Assembly: GCF_002632465.1 (NCBI RefSeq)
Contig: NZ_NIBS01000012.1
Location: 1 to 64,000 of the forward strand
Origin: Xenorhabdus budapestensis
GTDB taxonomy: Bacteria; Pseudomonadota; Gammaproteobacteria; Enterobacterales; Enterobacteriaceae
Reading direction: 5' to 3'
DNA length: 64,000 nt
Shown here: one piece after another, positions 20,618-30,400 of the stretch
How the letters are laid out: each line of letters opens with the position of its first letter
Position numbering within the stretch: the stretch's first letter is position 1
Translations under genes and position numbers: made by a program
The notes under the pieces: generated by a model
What the model saw: the letters and a program-made list of their open reading frames with translations, nothing else
Database searches by the model: none
What the model was told of the DNA's origin: nothing

Positions 20618-21469
20618 CTAGTACGTATAAAAACCCTTACCTGTTTTACGCCCTAAATGCCCCGCATCAACCATTGTCCGCATCAACGGGCAAACACGGT
20701 ACTTCGGATCCTGAAACATTTGATAGAGCACCTCAAGAGAATTAACGACGGTGTCAATACCGATCAAATCGGCGGTTTCCAATGGCCCCATTTTATGGCC
20801 GAAACAGCCTTTAAATATTGCGTCCACATCCGCTGGCTGAGCGATACCATCTTGTATCGTAAATGCAGCCTCATTCATGAATAAATGGGAAATTCGATTA
20901 GAAACAAAACCAGGGCCATCTTTTACCACAACCGCATTCTTACCCAGTTTTTCCAGGATCTGCAAACATCGTTCCTGAGTCTGCTCTGCGGTATTAAAAC
21001 CAATAATCACCTCAACAGTAGGCTTTAAATACACTGGATTCATAAAATGCACCCCAATCACCTGCGACGGTACACGATGGAACGAACCCAGTTTTGTGAT
21101 GGGAATGCAGGAAGTATTCGCCGCCAGTACCGCATGGGGAGCAATAAATTCGGCCATACTCGCATATAGTGCTTGTTTTAAGGCAATATTCTCGGTGATA
21201 TTTTCGACGATAAACTCGCAATCGGACACCACAGATAAATCCTGCGACCAGACGATGTTTTGTACTATTGTTTCAGGCGTTTTTCCTTTCGCGAGCGGGC
21301 TGAACAGTGGTGCATAAGCCGCGGTTTCCGTAATACTCTCTCTGCTTTTCTCACAAGAAAGCGCATCTTTTTCGATAACAACAACATCATGCCCCCGCAA
21401 CGCACAGTCGAAGGCAAGGCTGGAGCCGATATTACCGCCGCCAACCACAGCTATTTTAAGTTTTGACAT
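20618..21469 (-). CDS. 3-hydroxyacyl-CoA dehydrogenase-type oxidoreductase, aminomalonyl-ACP pathway (ClbD/ZmaG-like)
   Basis: A 283-residue NAD(P)-dependent dehydrogenase. The N-terminal Rossmann motif is AVVGGGNIGSSLAFDCALRG; then ENITENIALK, AANTSCIPITKLG, the catalytic His in VIGVHFMNPVYLKPTVEVI, FVSNRISHLFMNEA, and GPLETADLIGIDT followed by GRKTGKGFYTY at the C-terminus. The family acts on 3-hydroxyacyl thioesters. In colibactin (ClbD) and zwittermicin (ZmaG) such an enzyme oxidises the seryl-ACP hydroxyl on the way to aminomalonyl-ACP. The same role is inferred here because a Ser-specific A domain, a discrete ACP and an acyl-CoA dehydrogenase are in the cluster. It is the last gene, 64 bp after the GNAT gene, so it sits at the opposite end from its partners. 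Confidence 0.85.
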   Translation of the reverse strand: MSKLKIAVVGGGNIGSSLAFDCALRGHDVVVIEKDALSCEKSRESITETAAYAPLFSPLAKGKTPETIVQNIVWSQDLSVVSDCEFIVENITENIALKQALYASMAEFIAPHAVLAANTSCIPITKLGSFHRVPSQVIGVHFMNPVYLKPTVEVIIGFNTAEQTQERCLQILEKLGKNAVVVKDGPGFVSNRISHLFMNEAAFTIQDGIAQPADVDAIFKGCFGHKMGPLETADLIGIDTVVNSLEVLYQMFQDPKYRVCPLMRTMVDAGHLGRKTGKGFYTY

Positions 21470-21533
21470 AGTGACTATTTCTTATCGGGTTTAAGAAGGA
21501 TTATGAGCAATGAAACTCAGGTTGCCGCTTTAC

Positions 21534-22265
21534 TCAATTAGTTGAATCAGGAGAGACCAGCTCCCACTGCCCAAACAGCGTCAAACCGACTGCTTTTGCC
21601 AACGCCGAAGACGCAAGATTATCGATCTGGCATCGGTACTGGGGTTCATACCCTTGGGCATAAGCATGTTTACTGATTGCACGCACCACTTTTCTGGCAT
21701 GGCCTTTACCTCTGAAAGCTTCTAAGGTCAGTACTCCCATATCGGCAATTTGCGCATTATCCCACGGGTACATGCTGGCAGCGCTGATCAGACGGTCTTG
21801 GTCAAAAACGCCAAATACTGCCCAGTGATCCAGTTCGACATAAGCACCATCCAAATCTTGCTCCGAAGCGGAAGATTGGAACTCAGAGAAGAGATCTTTA
21901 TCTTTCTTTTCCGTTAGCTGGCGCAGTGTACTATCCGAATTTTCCTGCAATAACTTACGCTTTTCTTCTTCTGAAAAATAAAAAATATAATCTGCACCGT
22001 GCAAAGTAATGTCTGCCGCATTTAATTTCTGGCGAAAGATCGATTCAGACATCTTTTCTTGATGATAAAGCCCCGCTTTTTCGGCCAGTTCTGGAGTTAT
22101 AACCGCCATAACCCGCCCATCCGTGGTTTCCAATACCATCACACGATCATCTTCTGCCAGATTAGCATTGGTAACGAGAGTAAAAACATTATCACTATAA
22201 ATAATATCTCCATTTAGTAACGGAGCTTGCCAAAAATCAGTTATTGCTTTTGAAAATAAGGGCAT
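21534..22265 (-). CDS. GNAT acetyltransferase, candidate self-resistance enzyme
   Basis: A 243-residue protein whose C-terminal ~110 residues form a GNAT domain: FGVFDQDRLISAASMY, ADMGVLTLEAFRGKGHARKV with the acetyl-CoA loop R-G-K-G-H-A, then VRAISKHAYAQGYEPQYRC and NLASSALAKAVGLTLFGQWE. The N-terminal half (~1-130) is not recognisable. Clusters that use an acyl-D-Asn leader often carry an N-acetyltransferase that inactivates the mature product (zwittermicin ZmaR; paenilamicin PamZ). That role is inferred from position and fold only; a tailoring acetylation is the alternative. It lies 73 bp after the KS-KR-ACP-C gene and is in the same transcription unit. Confidence 0.75.
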   Translation of the reverse strand: MPLFSKAITDFWQAPLLNGDIIYSDNVFTLVTNANLAEDDRVMVLETTDGRVMAVITPELAEKAGLYHQEKMSESIFRQKLNAADITLHGADYIFYFSEEEKRKLLQENSDSTLRQLTEKKDKDLFSEFQSSASEQDLDGAYVELDHWAVFGVFDQDRLISAASMYPWDNAQIADMGVLTLEAFRGKGHARKVVRAISKHAYAQGYEPQYRCQIDNLASSALAKAVGLTLFGQWELVSPDSTN

Positions 22266-22338
22266 ATTTCTTACTCGCTTGAGTTAGGGTCATGCTGGTG
22301 ATCTTCCAGAGAAGCAGAAAAAATTCATTTTTCACTCC

Positions 22339-25300
22339 CTAAAAATTAAACTCTGAATCGATATCCTGATCGTTCGTCTGTGCGAACAACTCCGGCGCAT
22401 ATCCATAATTGAGGCTTTTAAGCAGTTCTTGTATTTCCTCTTCAGGATTGGTGATAACTTCATCTATCAACACAAAGAAATAATCAAATATCGCTCTGGC
22501 AATGGTTTCGCTGAACATCTGTTGGCGAAGCTGTATCGTACAATTAAAAGACTCTATAGTTTCAGATACATCCATTGCTAAATCGAACTTGACTGCTTCT
22601 AATGTCAGTTCAAGCCGAGAAAATTTGCTTTCTCCATTCACATCATCATTTCTGTCAACTCCACTCAGGCTCAAAGGCAGGTAACCGAACACCACATCGA
22701 ACAGTGGATGTTTACCCTGACGATTTTGAATTTGCGGTTCAGTGCTGAGATCTTCCAGTAATGCACTCATCGGATAAGTTTGGTAAGGCACACTTTCAGC
22801 CCATTGAGCGTTAAGTTGCAGCAAGTAATCCGCCATCGGCAGATCGGCCTCCGGCTCAATCTTTAAAGCCAGCATGTTGACAAGATAACCGACCAGCTTC
22901 AGCTCTTCTGGTTGTATACGCCCGGTGACCGGAACACCAAGCAAGAAAGCGTCGGCACGGGCAATTTTTGCAATCAAAACACCAAATACCCCAAGGAAGA
23001 ATGCAAAGGGAGATAAACCAAGCTCATCGCATAACTGTCTAATTTCCGTGCTGGTGTGTGAGGAGAGATCTTTCTCCAGCGTGATACCTTGCTCTCTTTC
23101 TGTATCAGTATGCCAGTCATAGCCTTCTGCTACAGGCAACGACAACGGAGCAGGCAGAGGTAACAGATTGGCAAGCCAATAGGCTTTCTCTTTCCTCACT
23201 TTATCTTCGCTTTCAGACTTTTGCCTGTAGCACCTATAAGCAGCAAAACTATATTCCGGAGCCGGGAGTGATAATCCTTGCAACAAACGTTGAAAATCAT
23301 CAGCAAGGACCCCTAAAGAAACAGCATCACAGACAATGTGATGAACAACGATAAGCACCTGATGGAATGGTGAATCATCTGACCCCGTGAGTATCATGGC
23401 CCGAATAGGTAAATCGGTATGCAGGTCGAAAGGCAAATTAGCGAATTGTGCCAGACGGGCAGAATTCTCTGCTTGATCCTCCCCTGCCTCAGATACCGAT
23501 AATCCTACTTTGGCATCACGCTGAGGTAACATCATCAAATCGGCTCCCTGACGCTGAAACAGGCACTTCAAAACAGGATGTCTGTCAGCAACTTGTTCCA
23601 GCGCTTCCGCAATAGAAGACGCACTGATCGAACCGGGACACCGAAAAGCCATTGGCATGTTATAGCTACCATTGGCAAATGTGATTTGATGTATATACAG
23701 TAAATCCTGATCTGCGCTGGCAACGATCGGTTTATATAAATCAATCGGTTCGTATGAATCAGTGCGGGACAGAGTCGTCGGAGAATGTTGCTGTTCACTG
23801 AGAAACTGCCGTTCAATTTCACGGATGGTAGGTTGAGCAAAAAAATCTTGAATGGCTATCCGTTTTCCGATCTGTTTATACACTTTTTCTGCCATCACGA
23901 TAGTCTTTAAGCTATCACCACCCAACGCCATAAATTTATCATCAATACCAATGCCATCAATGCCGAGGATCTGACTCCATATTACGGCAATTTCCTTTTG
24001 CATCTCGTTTGCCGGCGGCTGATAAGCAGACTGCAAAGTTTTTGGTCTGGGTTTTAATCTGATGTTGCTGGCTGGTTGTGATTTACCATTACTATTGGCA
24101 ATTCGCCTTCCTCCCCAAGTATACAGCCTGTCTATAAACTGTCCCGCCGAGAAAATTTTCTGATTTTCACAATCATATTCACGCAAACTACGTTCAAACA
24201 GAGCAGGGAATTCAGCGCCAGAAAAGGCAACTTCATTACTTCCCCAGGTATGTTCTTCTGCTGAACGAGACTGCTCATCAAAATGTACCGTTTCCCAGTT
24301 CACAACAACCCAGCGGGGATTTTGTGGTTGTCGGTTTTGTCTCTGCCCCCAGCCGTTCAGAAACAAATTTGCTGCCGCATAGGGTGCATGAGCAATACCA
24401 CCGAAAAACACCGACATAGAAGAGGTTACAAAGCAGTATTCAACCGGAATACTTTCGAACACTTTGCCAAGTACCGTAACAACCTGAGCTTTGGGTTTAA
24501 GTTGTGTGCCGTAATGTTCCGTATTGAGTTTAACTAACGGAGAGAACGACTCCCCATCAGTTACACCTGCTGCATGAATGACGGCGTAAATATCCCCCAG
24601 GCGATGACGAATAGATTCAAACAGAGCCAGCGCATTTTCTTCACTTTCCAGGGCATACGGGAAAATCTCTACCGCAGTCGCACCGGCTTTTTTTAATTCC
24701 ATCTGCCAATCCTGCATTGCAGCCGTATCGGCGGGCTGGCGACTGATCAATGCCAGTCGTCCCTGAAAACGTTGGGCAATAACTTTTGCCATCGCTCTGG
24801 CCATTTTTCCGCCAGCCCCCGTGATCACATAGGTTTTCTCCATGAAGTGGGATTCGTCCACCACTTCATTTTCTTCCACATCCGGGCAACGAAAATCCTC
24901 AACGAACAGGCCTTCGCGATTTAGTTTCAGGGGGCCATGAATTGGTGATTGTAGTAATTGATTTAATGTGGCAGGCACCCAGTCAGCATCTGGGTCCTGC
25001 ACACTTAAGAATGCGCATTCAACACCGGGTATCTCTTGCGGCAACACTAAAGCCAGCGCTTTTAGTACTGACTCTGTTAAAACAGACTCCGCGGAACATT
25101 CGCCTTTGGCTGTCACAGCCGGCACAATCAAGTAAATATGTACTGAGTTAAACGCAGAGAACTCATTCTCCGCCAAAACATTACCCAATTCAGCCAGTAT
25201 TTGCAGAGAGGCCGGCGAAAAAGAAAATCCATCCGCAGGGAATAGCAATGACAACATCAAAGCCCGATTCTTTTGCAAATCACGCGAGAGTCCGGTCAGT

Positions 25301-27405
25301 GCATTTCTGACTTGCTCAGGAGACAACATATTCAGGCTGAACGCCTCAATCTGGCTTTTATCCACCCAGGCATTTACTGGCAATGCCTGATCAATCAGTA
25401 TTACCGAATGAGGTGTTTCTTCCTGCACTGTTTTTTCTTGTACTGATGTTTTCGGTAAACGAATTGCTTTTGGTAAACGAATCGCTTTCCAGAATGGCAG
25501 TAACAAACCCGGCATATTTCTGGACAAACTATTCCCGCCCGTCGCAGCAATCACACCGGCAATCTGCTCCCAACTTTTGTCTGTAATATGTCCTGCGCCA
25601 TGATCTTCACGCATAAAGGCATATCCGGGAACATCAAGAAGCGGTTGTCCATCAAAAGAAGGGAAAAGCCATTTTGCCGGTTCTTTTTCCTGACCAGACA
25701 CCCAACTAGTGATAGCAGCCAACACTTCTGTATGCTTTTCTGATGGTACGGTGCTCTTTTCCAAAAATTGAGGGATCAGGATTGACTCATCATCTTCTTC
25801 CAGTTCCAAATACATTTTAATTTGCTGCATTAAGGCAAATTTCGAATCGGCGGCAAACATGATCCGGCACGAAAAATGATGCCGTTTGTTTAAAGTGTGG
25901 GATAACGCAGGGAGATCCAGATAAGATTGCGTTACCAACCAGTGAGATACTGACTCCAATTGCAGTGCCAGCGATGCCTTATTTTTCGCAGAGAAGGGAA
26001 AATAATAGACCTGGGATCGCATATCGCCATTATTCGCCTTTTCAGGCATGGAATTATCAGAGGGAGAAATATATTGCTGCAACACGATATGCGCATTGGT
26101 TCCACCAATACCAAAACTACTCACACCACCGGTGCGTAATTTCCCTTGTTCAGATGACCACGGTTCAGCACGGGTATTGATATAAAACGGTGCTTGCTCA
26201 AATCCCAATTGTGGATTAGGAGATTGGAAATGCAGCATAGGTGGGATCACACCATATCTGATGGCCATCACCATCTTGATAAAACCTGCTATACCGGCAG
26301 CGGAATCCAAATGCCCAATATTGGTTTTGACCGAACCGAGAGCACATTTATTTAGTCTGGTCGGTGGAATGGTTGCCTTACCAGAAGGGCGGTCTTCATT
26401 GAATACTTCACATAACGCCATAAATTCAATGCTGTCACCTAACGAAGTTGCCGTTCCGTGACACTCAATAAAATCCAAATCCGCTGCATCTACTTCTGCC
26501 AGCTGCAAAGCAGTACGGATCACATCTGCTTGCCCCTTAACACTAGGCGCTGTATAGCCGACTTTACGGGCACCATCATTATTAATAGCTGAACCTCTCA
26601 GGATCGCCCAGATAGGATCGTTATCTGCAATAGCATCCGCGGCTCGCCGCAATACGACAGCTCCCAAACCACTGCCAAATACGCTGCCGGTTGCTTCTGC
26701 ATCAAAGGCTCTGGTCTTTCCATCTTTTGAAAACAACATTCCGTCCTGATAGATATACCCATTTTGTTGCGGTAACAACAGGCTAACTCCGCCTGCCACC
26801 GCGAAATCACACTCACCACTTAACAAACTCTGTACAGCCTGATGCACACTCACCAAACTGGTTGAACAAGCTGTCTGGAGGGTAAAACTGGGGCCTTCCA
26901 ATCCCAGTTTCCAGGAAATCAGTGTACTCATGGCGTCTTTGTTGGCTAACTGAGAGGCAAGAAAACCACCAACATTTTCAACCTGCTCAGATAACATCAC
27001 CTGCATTGTCCACTGTACTGTGCTGCGTGCCCCCAGAAACAACCCGATATTGCGTCCCCGTTTGTCCGGGTCAATACCGGCATTTTCCAGAGCATGCCAG
27101 ACACATTGCATCATCAAACGGGTTTGCGGATCTAACAGTGCAGCCTCTGCCTGACTATATCCAAAAAACTCAGCATCAAAATAGTTAGCACCTTCCAGCA
27201 CGCCATTAACCGGAACAAAATCTTTATTGCCTATTTTTTTGCTATCGTGCCCGGCCTGAAGCAATTCTCCTTCAGTAAAGCGGGAGATGCCATCCATCCC
27301 CATCAATAGATTGCGCCAAAATTCAGTACAGTTTTCTGCTCCCGGAAACTGACCTGATAAACCAACAACCGCGATATCCAAATCTTCTCTTATACTTACA
27401 CTCAT
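22339..27405 (-). CDS. hybrid PKS/NRPS, KS-(AT deleted)-KR-ACP-C
   Basis: 1688 residues. The KS spans ~8-435 with Cys in TACSTSLVS (~180) and His in ECHGTATSLGD (~315) and GHLDSAAG (~363). The KS-AT linker (YYFPFSAKNKASLALQLESV) is followed within ~100 residues by the post-AT linker (LLDVPGYAFMRED, ~592), so the AT itself is excised. The KR has TGAGGKMARAMA (~863) and the active Ser/Tyr/Asn set in SSMSVFFGG and APYAAANLF (~1009). The ACP serine is in ALGGDSLKT (~1164). The C domain reads HHIVCDAVS (~1355), with Ala in place of the usual Gly of HHxxxDG. The discrete AT at 52431-53681 is the obvious partner to load this ACP, inferred with aminomalonyl; after KR reduction it would give an alpha-amino-beta-hydroxy unit. 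Ending in C, the protein must pass its chain to one beginning with A. It overlaps the upstream gene by 4 bp. Confidence 0.92.
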   Translation of the reverse strand: MSVSIREDLDIAVVGLSGQFPGAENCTEFWRNLLMGMDGISRFTEGELLQAGHDSKKIGNKDFVPVNGVLEGANYFDAEFFGYSQAEAALLDPQTRLMMQCVWHALENAGIDPDKRGRNIGLFLGARSTVQWTMQVMLSEQVENVGGFLASQLANKDAMSTLISWKLGLEGPSFTLQTACSTSLVSVHQAVQSLLSGECDFAVAGGVSLLLPQQNGYIYQDGMLFSKDGKTRAFDAEATGSVFGSGLGAVVLRRAADAIADNDPIWAILRGSAINNDGARKVGYTAPSVKGQADVIRTALQLAEVDAADLDFIECHGTATSLGDSIEFMALCEVFNEDRPSGKATIPPTRLNKCALGSVKTNIGHLDSAAGIAGFIKMVMAIRYGVIPPMLHFQSPNPQLGFEQAPFYINTRAEPWSSEQGKLRTGGVSSFGIGGTNAHIVLQQYISPSDNSMPEKANNGDMRSQVYYFPFSAKNKASLALQLESVSHWLVTQSYLDLPALSHTLNKRHHFSCRIMFAADSKFALMQQIKMYLELEEDDESILIPQFLEKSTVPSEKHTEVLAAITSWVSGQEKEPAKWLFPSFDGQPLLDVPGYAFMREDHGAGHITDKSWEQIAGVIAATGGNSLSRNMPGLLLPFWKAIRLPKAIRLPKTSVQEKTVQEETPHSVILIDQALPVNAWVDKSQIEAFSLNMLSPEQVRNALTGLSRDLQKNRALMLSLLFPADGFSFSPASLQILAELGNVLAENEFSAFNSVHIYLIVPAVTAKGECSAESVLTESVLKALALVLPQEIPGVECAFLSVQDPDADWVPATLNQLLQSPIHGPLKLNREGLFVEDFRCPDVEENEVVDESHFMEKTYVITGAGGKMARAMAKVIAQRFQGRLALISRQPADTAAMQDWQMELKKAGATAVEIFPYALESEENALALFESIRHRLGDIYAVIHAAGVTDGESFSPLVKLNTEHYGTQLKPKAQVVTVLGKVFESIPVEYCFVTSSMSVFFGGIAHAPYAAANLFLNGWGQRQNRQPQNPRWVVVNWETVHFDEQSRSAEEHTWGSNEVAFSGAEFPALFERSLREYDCENQKIFSAGQFIDRLYTWGGRRIANSNGKSQPASNIRLKPRPKTLQSAYQPPANEMQKEIAVIWSQILGIDGIGIDDKFMALGGDSLKTIVMAEKVYKQIGKRIAIQDFFAQPTIREIERQFLSEQQHSPTTLSRTDSYEPIDLYKPIVASADQDLLYIHQITFANGSYNMPMAFRCPGSISASSIAEALEQVADRHPVLKCLFQRQGADLMMLPQRDAKVGLSVSEAGEDQAENSARLAQFANLPFDLHTDLPIRAMILTGSDDSPFHQVLIVVHHIVCDAVSLGVLADDFQRLLQGLSLPAPEYSFAAYRCYRQKSESEDKVRKEKAYWLANLLPLPAPLSLPVAEGYDWHTDTEREQGITLEKDLSSHTSTEIRQLCDELGLSPFAFFLGVFGVLIAKIARADAFLLGVPVTGRIQPEELKLVGYLVNMLALKIEPEADLPMADYLLQLNAQWAESVPYQTYPMSALLEDLSTEPQIQNRQGKHPLFDVVFGYLPLSLSGVDRNDDVNGESKFSRLELTLEAVKFDLAMDVSETIESFNCTIQLRQQMFSETIARAIFDYFFVLIDEVITNPEEEIQELLKSLNYGYAPELFAQTNDQDIDSEFNF
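25454..25489. repeat. 18-bp in-frame tandem duplication in the KS-KR-ACP-C gene
   Basis: Two copies of GGTAAACGAATTGCTTTT with one mismatch in the core, encoding KAIRLP twice in the KS-KR linker. A related 15-bp imperfect duplication lies just left of it (25418-25447, encoding TVQEE/SVQEK). Confidence 0.85.
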
Positions 27406-30400
27406 GATCCCTTACCTTGTTCCGAGTCTATAAAGTCATCAGGAGATAATCGTTGAATGAATTCAACGTGATTACCGCTTCGACGATGGATAGAAGCCTG
27501 CCCTTGCAGTTGTTGCATAAGCTCATCAGTATCTGTGCTGTCCGCATCGTCAGAAAAGAACATCTCAATGGGAATAGACGTTAATGACAGCGCCAGTATT
27601 CGCTCATGGAATGTCCTGCTTTCCAGTAATTGGTGCTGCAATAAATAATGACGCCACTCTTGATAGAGCGCAGGGAAGGTTTGCCGTAATGTTTCGACAT
27701 CAGTATTCGCATTAATCTCAATACGTTCTCCGGCCAACTGGTTAATTTCACAGAAGAAATCAACAAACCCTGCATACAATGCACGACCATCAAATGCGTC
27801 CGTTTTAAGATTCGGGTCGAAAAAAATCAGTTTGTCTATGCTTTGTAATAATGTGTTTTTCAACCAATTATTTTGTGACGACGTTGCATGTTGTAACGTT
27901 GCATATTGTAACAATGCAGCCAACATTTCAGCGCCGAGGGAATATCCTCCTAACCACAATGGCCGTGATGGAGAGTTTGCCTGTGTTGCAATCAGTAATT
28001 GCAAAGCATTAAATAGCGCTGTTTTAAACGCCGGCTCTGACAGGTTTTCAACCATATTCGGCTGCGTCGTCAAAACAGAGACAGTCACCCGACCTGCCAG
28101 ATTATTTGCCAACGCCTGTAACTCTACCAATCCCCCCATTGCTGGTGGTAACAAGAGCAATTTGGGAAGAGCAGGTTCATCTATATTCAGATATTTTTCA
28201 CTGAATATGGCATCAACATTTCCATTGAACGCCTGCCTTGCTTTAATCAGAGACCACTGTTCACCAACCGTTGCATTACGGAATACATCAACAGGGCTGA
28301 ATGTCACACCAAACAAATTTTCTAACTGACTGGCCAAACGCACGGCGCTCAACGATGAGCCAGATATCAGGAAGAAATCGGAATTCAGTGTCAGCGTTCC
28401 TTTATAACTCAGGCAATTCCTCCAGCAACCCATTAATTTTTGCAGCGTCTCTTCCGTTATCAGGTCTTGCTGTGTCTGCTGCTGATGTTCAAACCACTCC
28501 TGAAACAATTGCACAATCCGTTGCCTGTCCATCTTGCCTATTCCTGTGCGTGGCAGGCTCTTTACCATAAATATTACCGAAGGCAGATGGGAACGCGGGT
28601 AATGACGTGCCAGATACTGTTGTAATCCAGACTGAATATTCTCTTTTCCTTCAACCGCCAGTATCAAACAGGCTTCCGGAGTTCCAGAGAACGCTACGGC
28701 TGCCCCCGCCGCCAGTACCCCTGGATACTGCCTTGCCCGATTTTCCAGTTCACTCAGACCAATAAAATTGCCGCGTACCTTACAACTGTCATCCATGCGT
28801 CCTTTGAGATAAAACAAACCATTTTTATCCACCATCGCCAAATCACCGGTACGAAAGAAACTCCCCTGTTCATCCCGCCCAAATTTGCGGTCAGTCTGGA
28901 GAGGATCATTCAAATAGCTATGATGTTCAAAATCTCCATAGATCAGCAATTCACCCCACTGACCAGCCCGGAGCCGGGCACCATTTTGATCAACCACAGC
29001 AAAAGCAACATGGTCAAAGGGTTTGCCGATAGAGAGTGTTGCGCCTGCTGCCAAGCAGGCACAATTTACCATCGAAACGGAAATGCAGGTTTCTGTTGGG
29101 CCATAACCATTCCAAATCTGCGTGCGTTCGAGCAAATTATTGATATCCGAGGCGAACAAGAAATCGCCACCGCTGATGCAAATCTTGGGTAAAGGTGCCA
29201 AATCCGGCATACGGTTCCAAGCGGCGAAAAGCGCTGGAGTTGCAGAAATAATATCAGGGTGATAACGGGTTAAAAGTGCTTTTGCTTTATGTTCATCCAG
29301 CAAGCTGTAACGGTCCATCACAACACTTGTTCCTTGTAGTGCCCAAGATAACAAAACTTCTTTCAGATAACCGTCAAAACTGGGCGAAAGTTGTTGGATT
29401 ACGCGTAATCCTTGTTGCTCTGTTAGCAATGCTGGCTGCAAACCCGATGTATGCAAGCTAGATGTATTCAATCCCAATGTATTGATAAGAGAATCCACAT
29501 ACTGTGCGACGGTGTTCACAGAGACACAGATGCCTTTTGGTCGGCTGGTTGTGCCAGAACTGTACAGTATCCATGCAACCGGGTTATCACCGCGGGATTT
29601 AACACTATGAAAATTACGCCAATCCACCGTCACGGTACTGAGGTCAGCATCTATACCTGAATTGACAATCGCTGAATTCACAATCAGATCGGGTGCCGCA
29701 TGGCAAATAACTTCATTGATGCGCTCTTCCGGTGTCCCGACCTCTAATGCCAGATAAGTTGTGCGTGTCAGAAAACAAGCCGCCAGAAATGCCTGCATCT
29801 GACTTCCCGTACGCCCAATAATAAGTGCCCGCCGGATCGCACTATAGTTTAACTGTTGTACATAAGTGGCTGTTAATGTCGCAAACGTCTGCCAAGTAAC
29901 AATACTGGCATCTTCAATAACAGCAGGGCGATCTCCCAATGTCTGGAATGCAGTCAGCAGCATATTATCAATGGAAGTATATGATGTACGCCGTTGTATC
30001 GGCCGGAACGCTTTCTGCGTCTCTTTATCGGACACGATCAATTCATTAATCTGCAAGGTGGCAGGATTATGATGCAGAATTTTTTGAAAAATTGCCTGAT
30101 AACTGGTTACAAGCGCCGCTATTTGTGCATCAGTGAAGACATCAGAGTGAGATTCCAGAACCAACCGATAACCTTGCGCAGTATAGACGACAGAAAGATT
30201 AATCGCCTCATCGGCCTGCTTCGATAAATTATCCTCGTCCGGTGTTTCATTGATTATTTTTTCGGAATCATCCACTAAATCAATGTAGGCATAAGAAACA
30301 TTCTGCAATGGATTGCTGCCGAACATTCTCGGATCACAACTAAGCAATGCGAAGGCTTCTTCAACAGGGAAAAACAGGTAATCGGCAGTTTGCCACTGTT

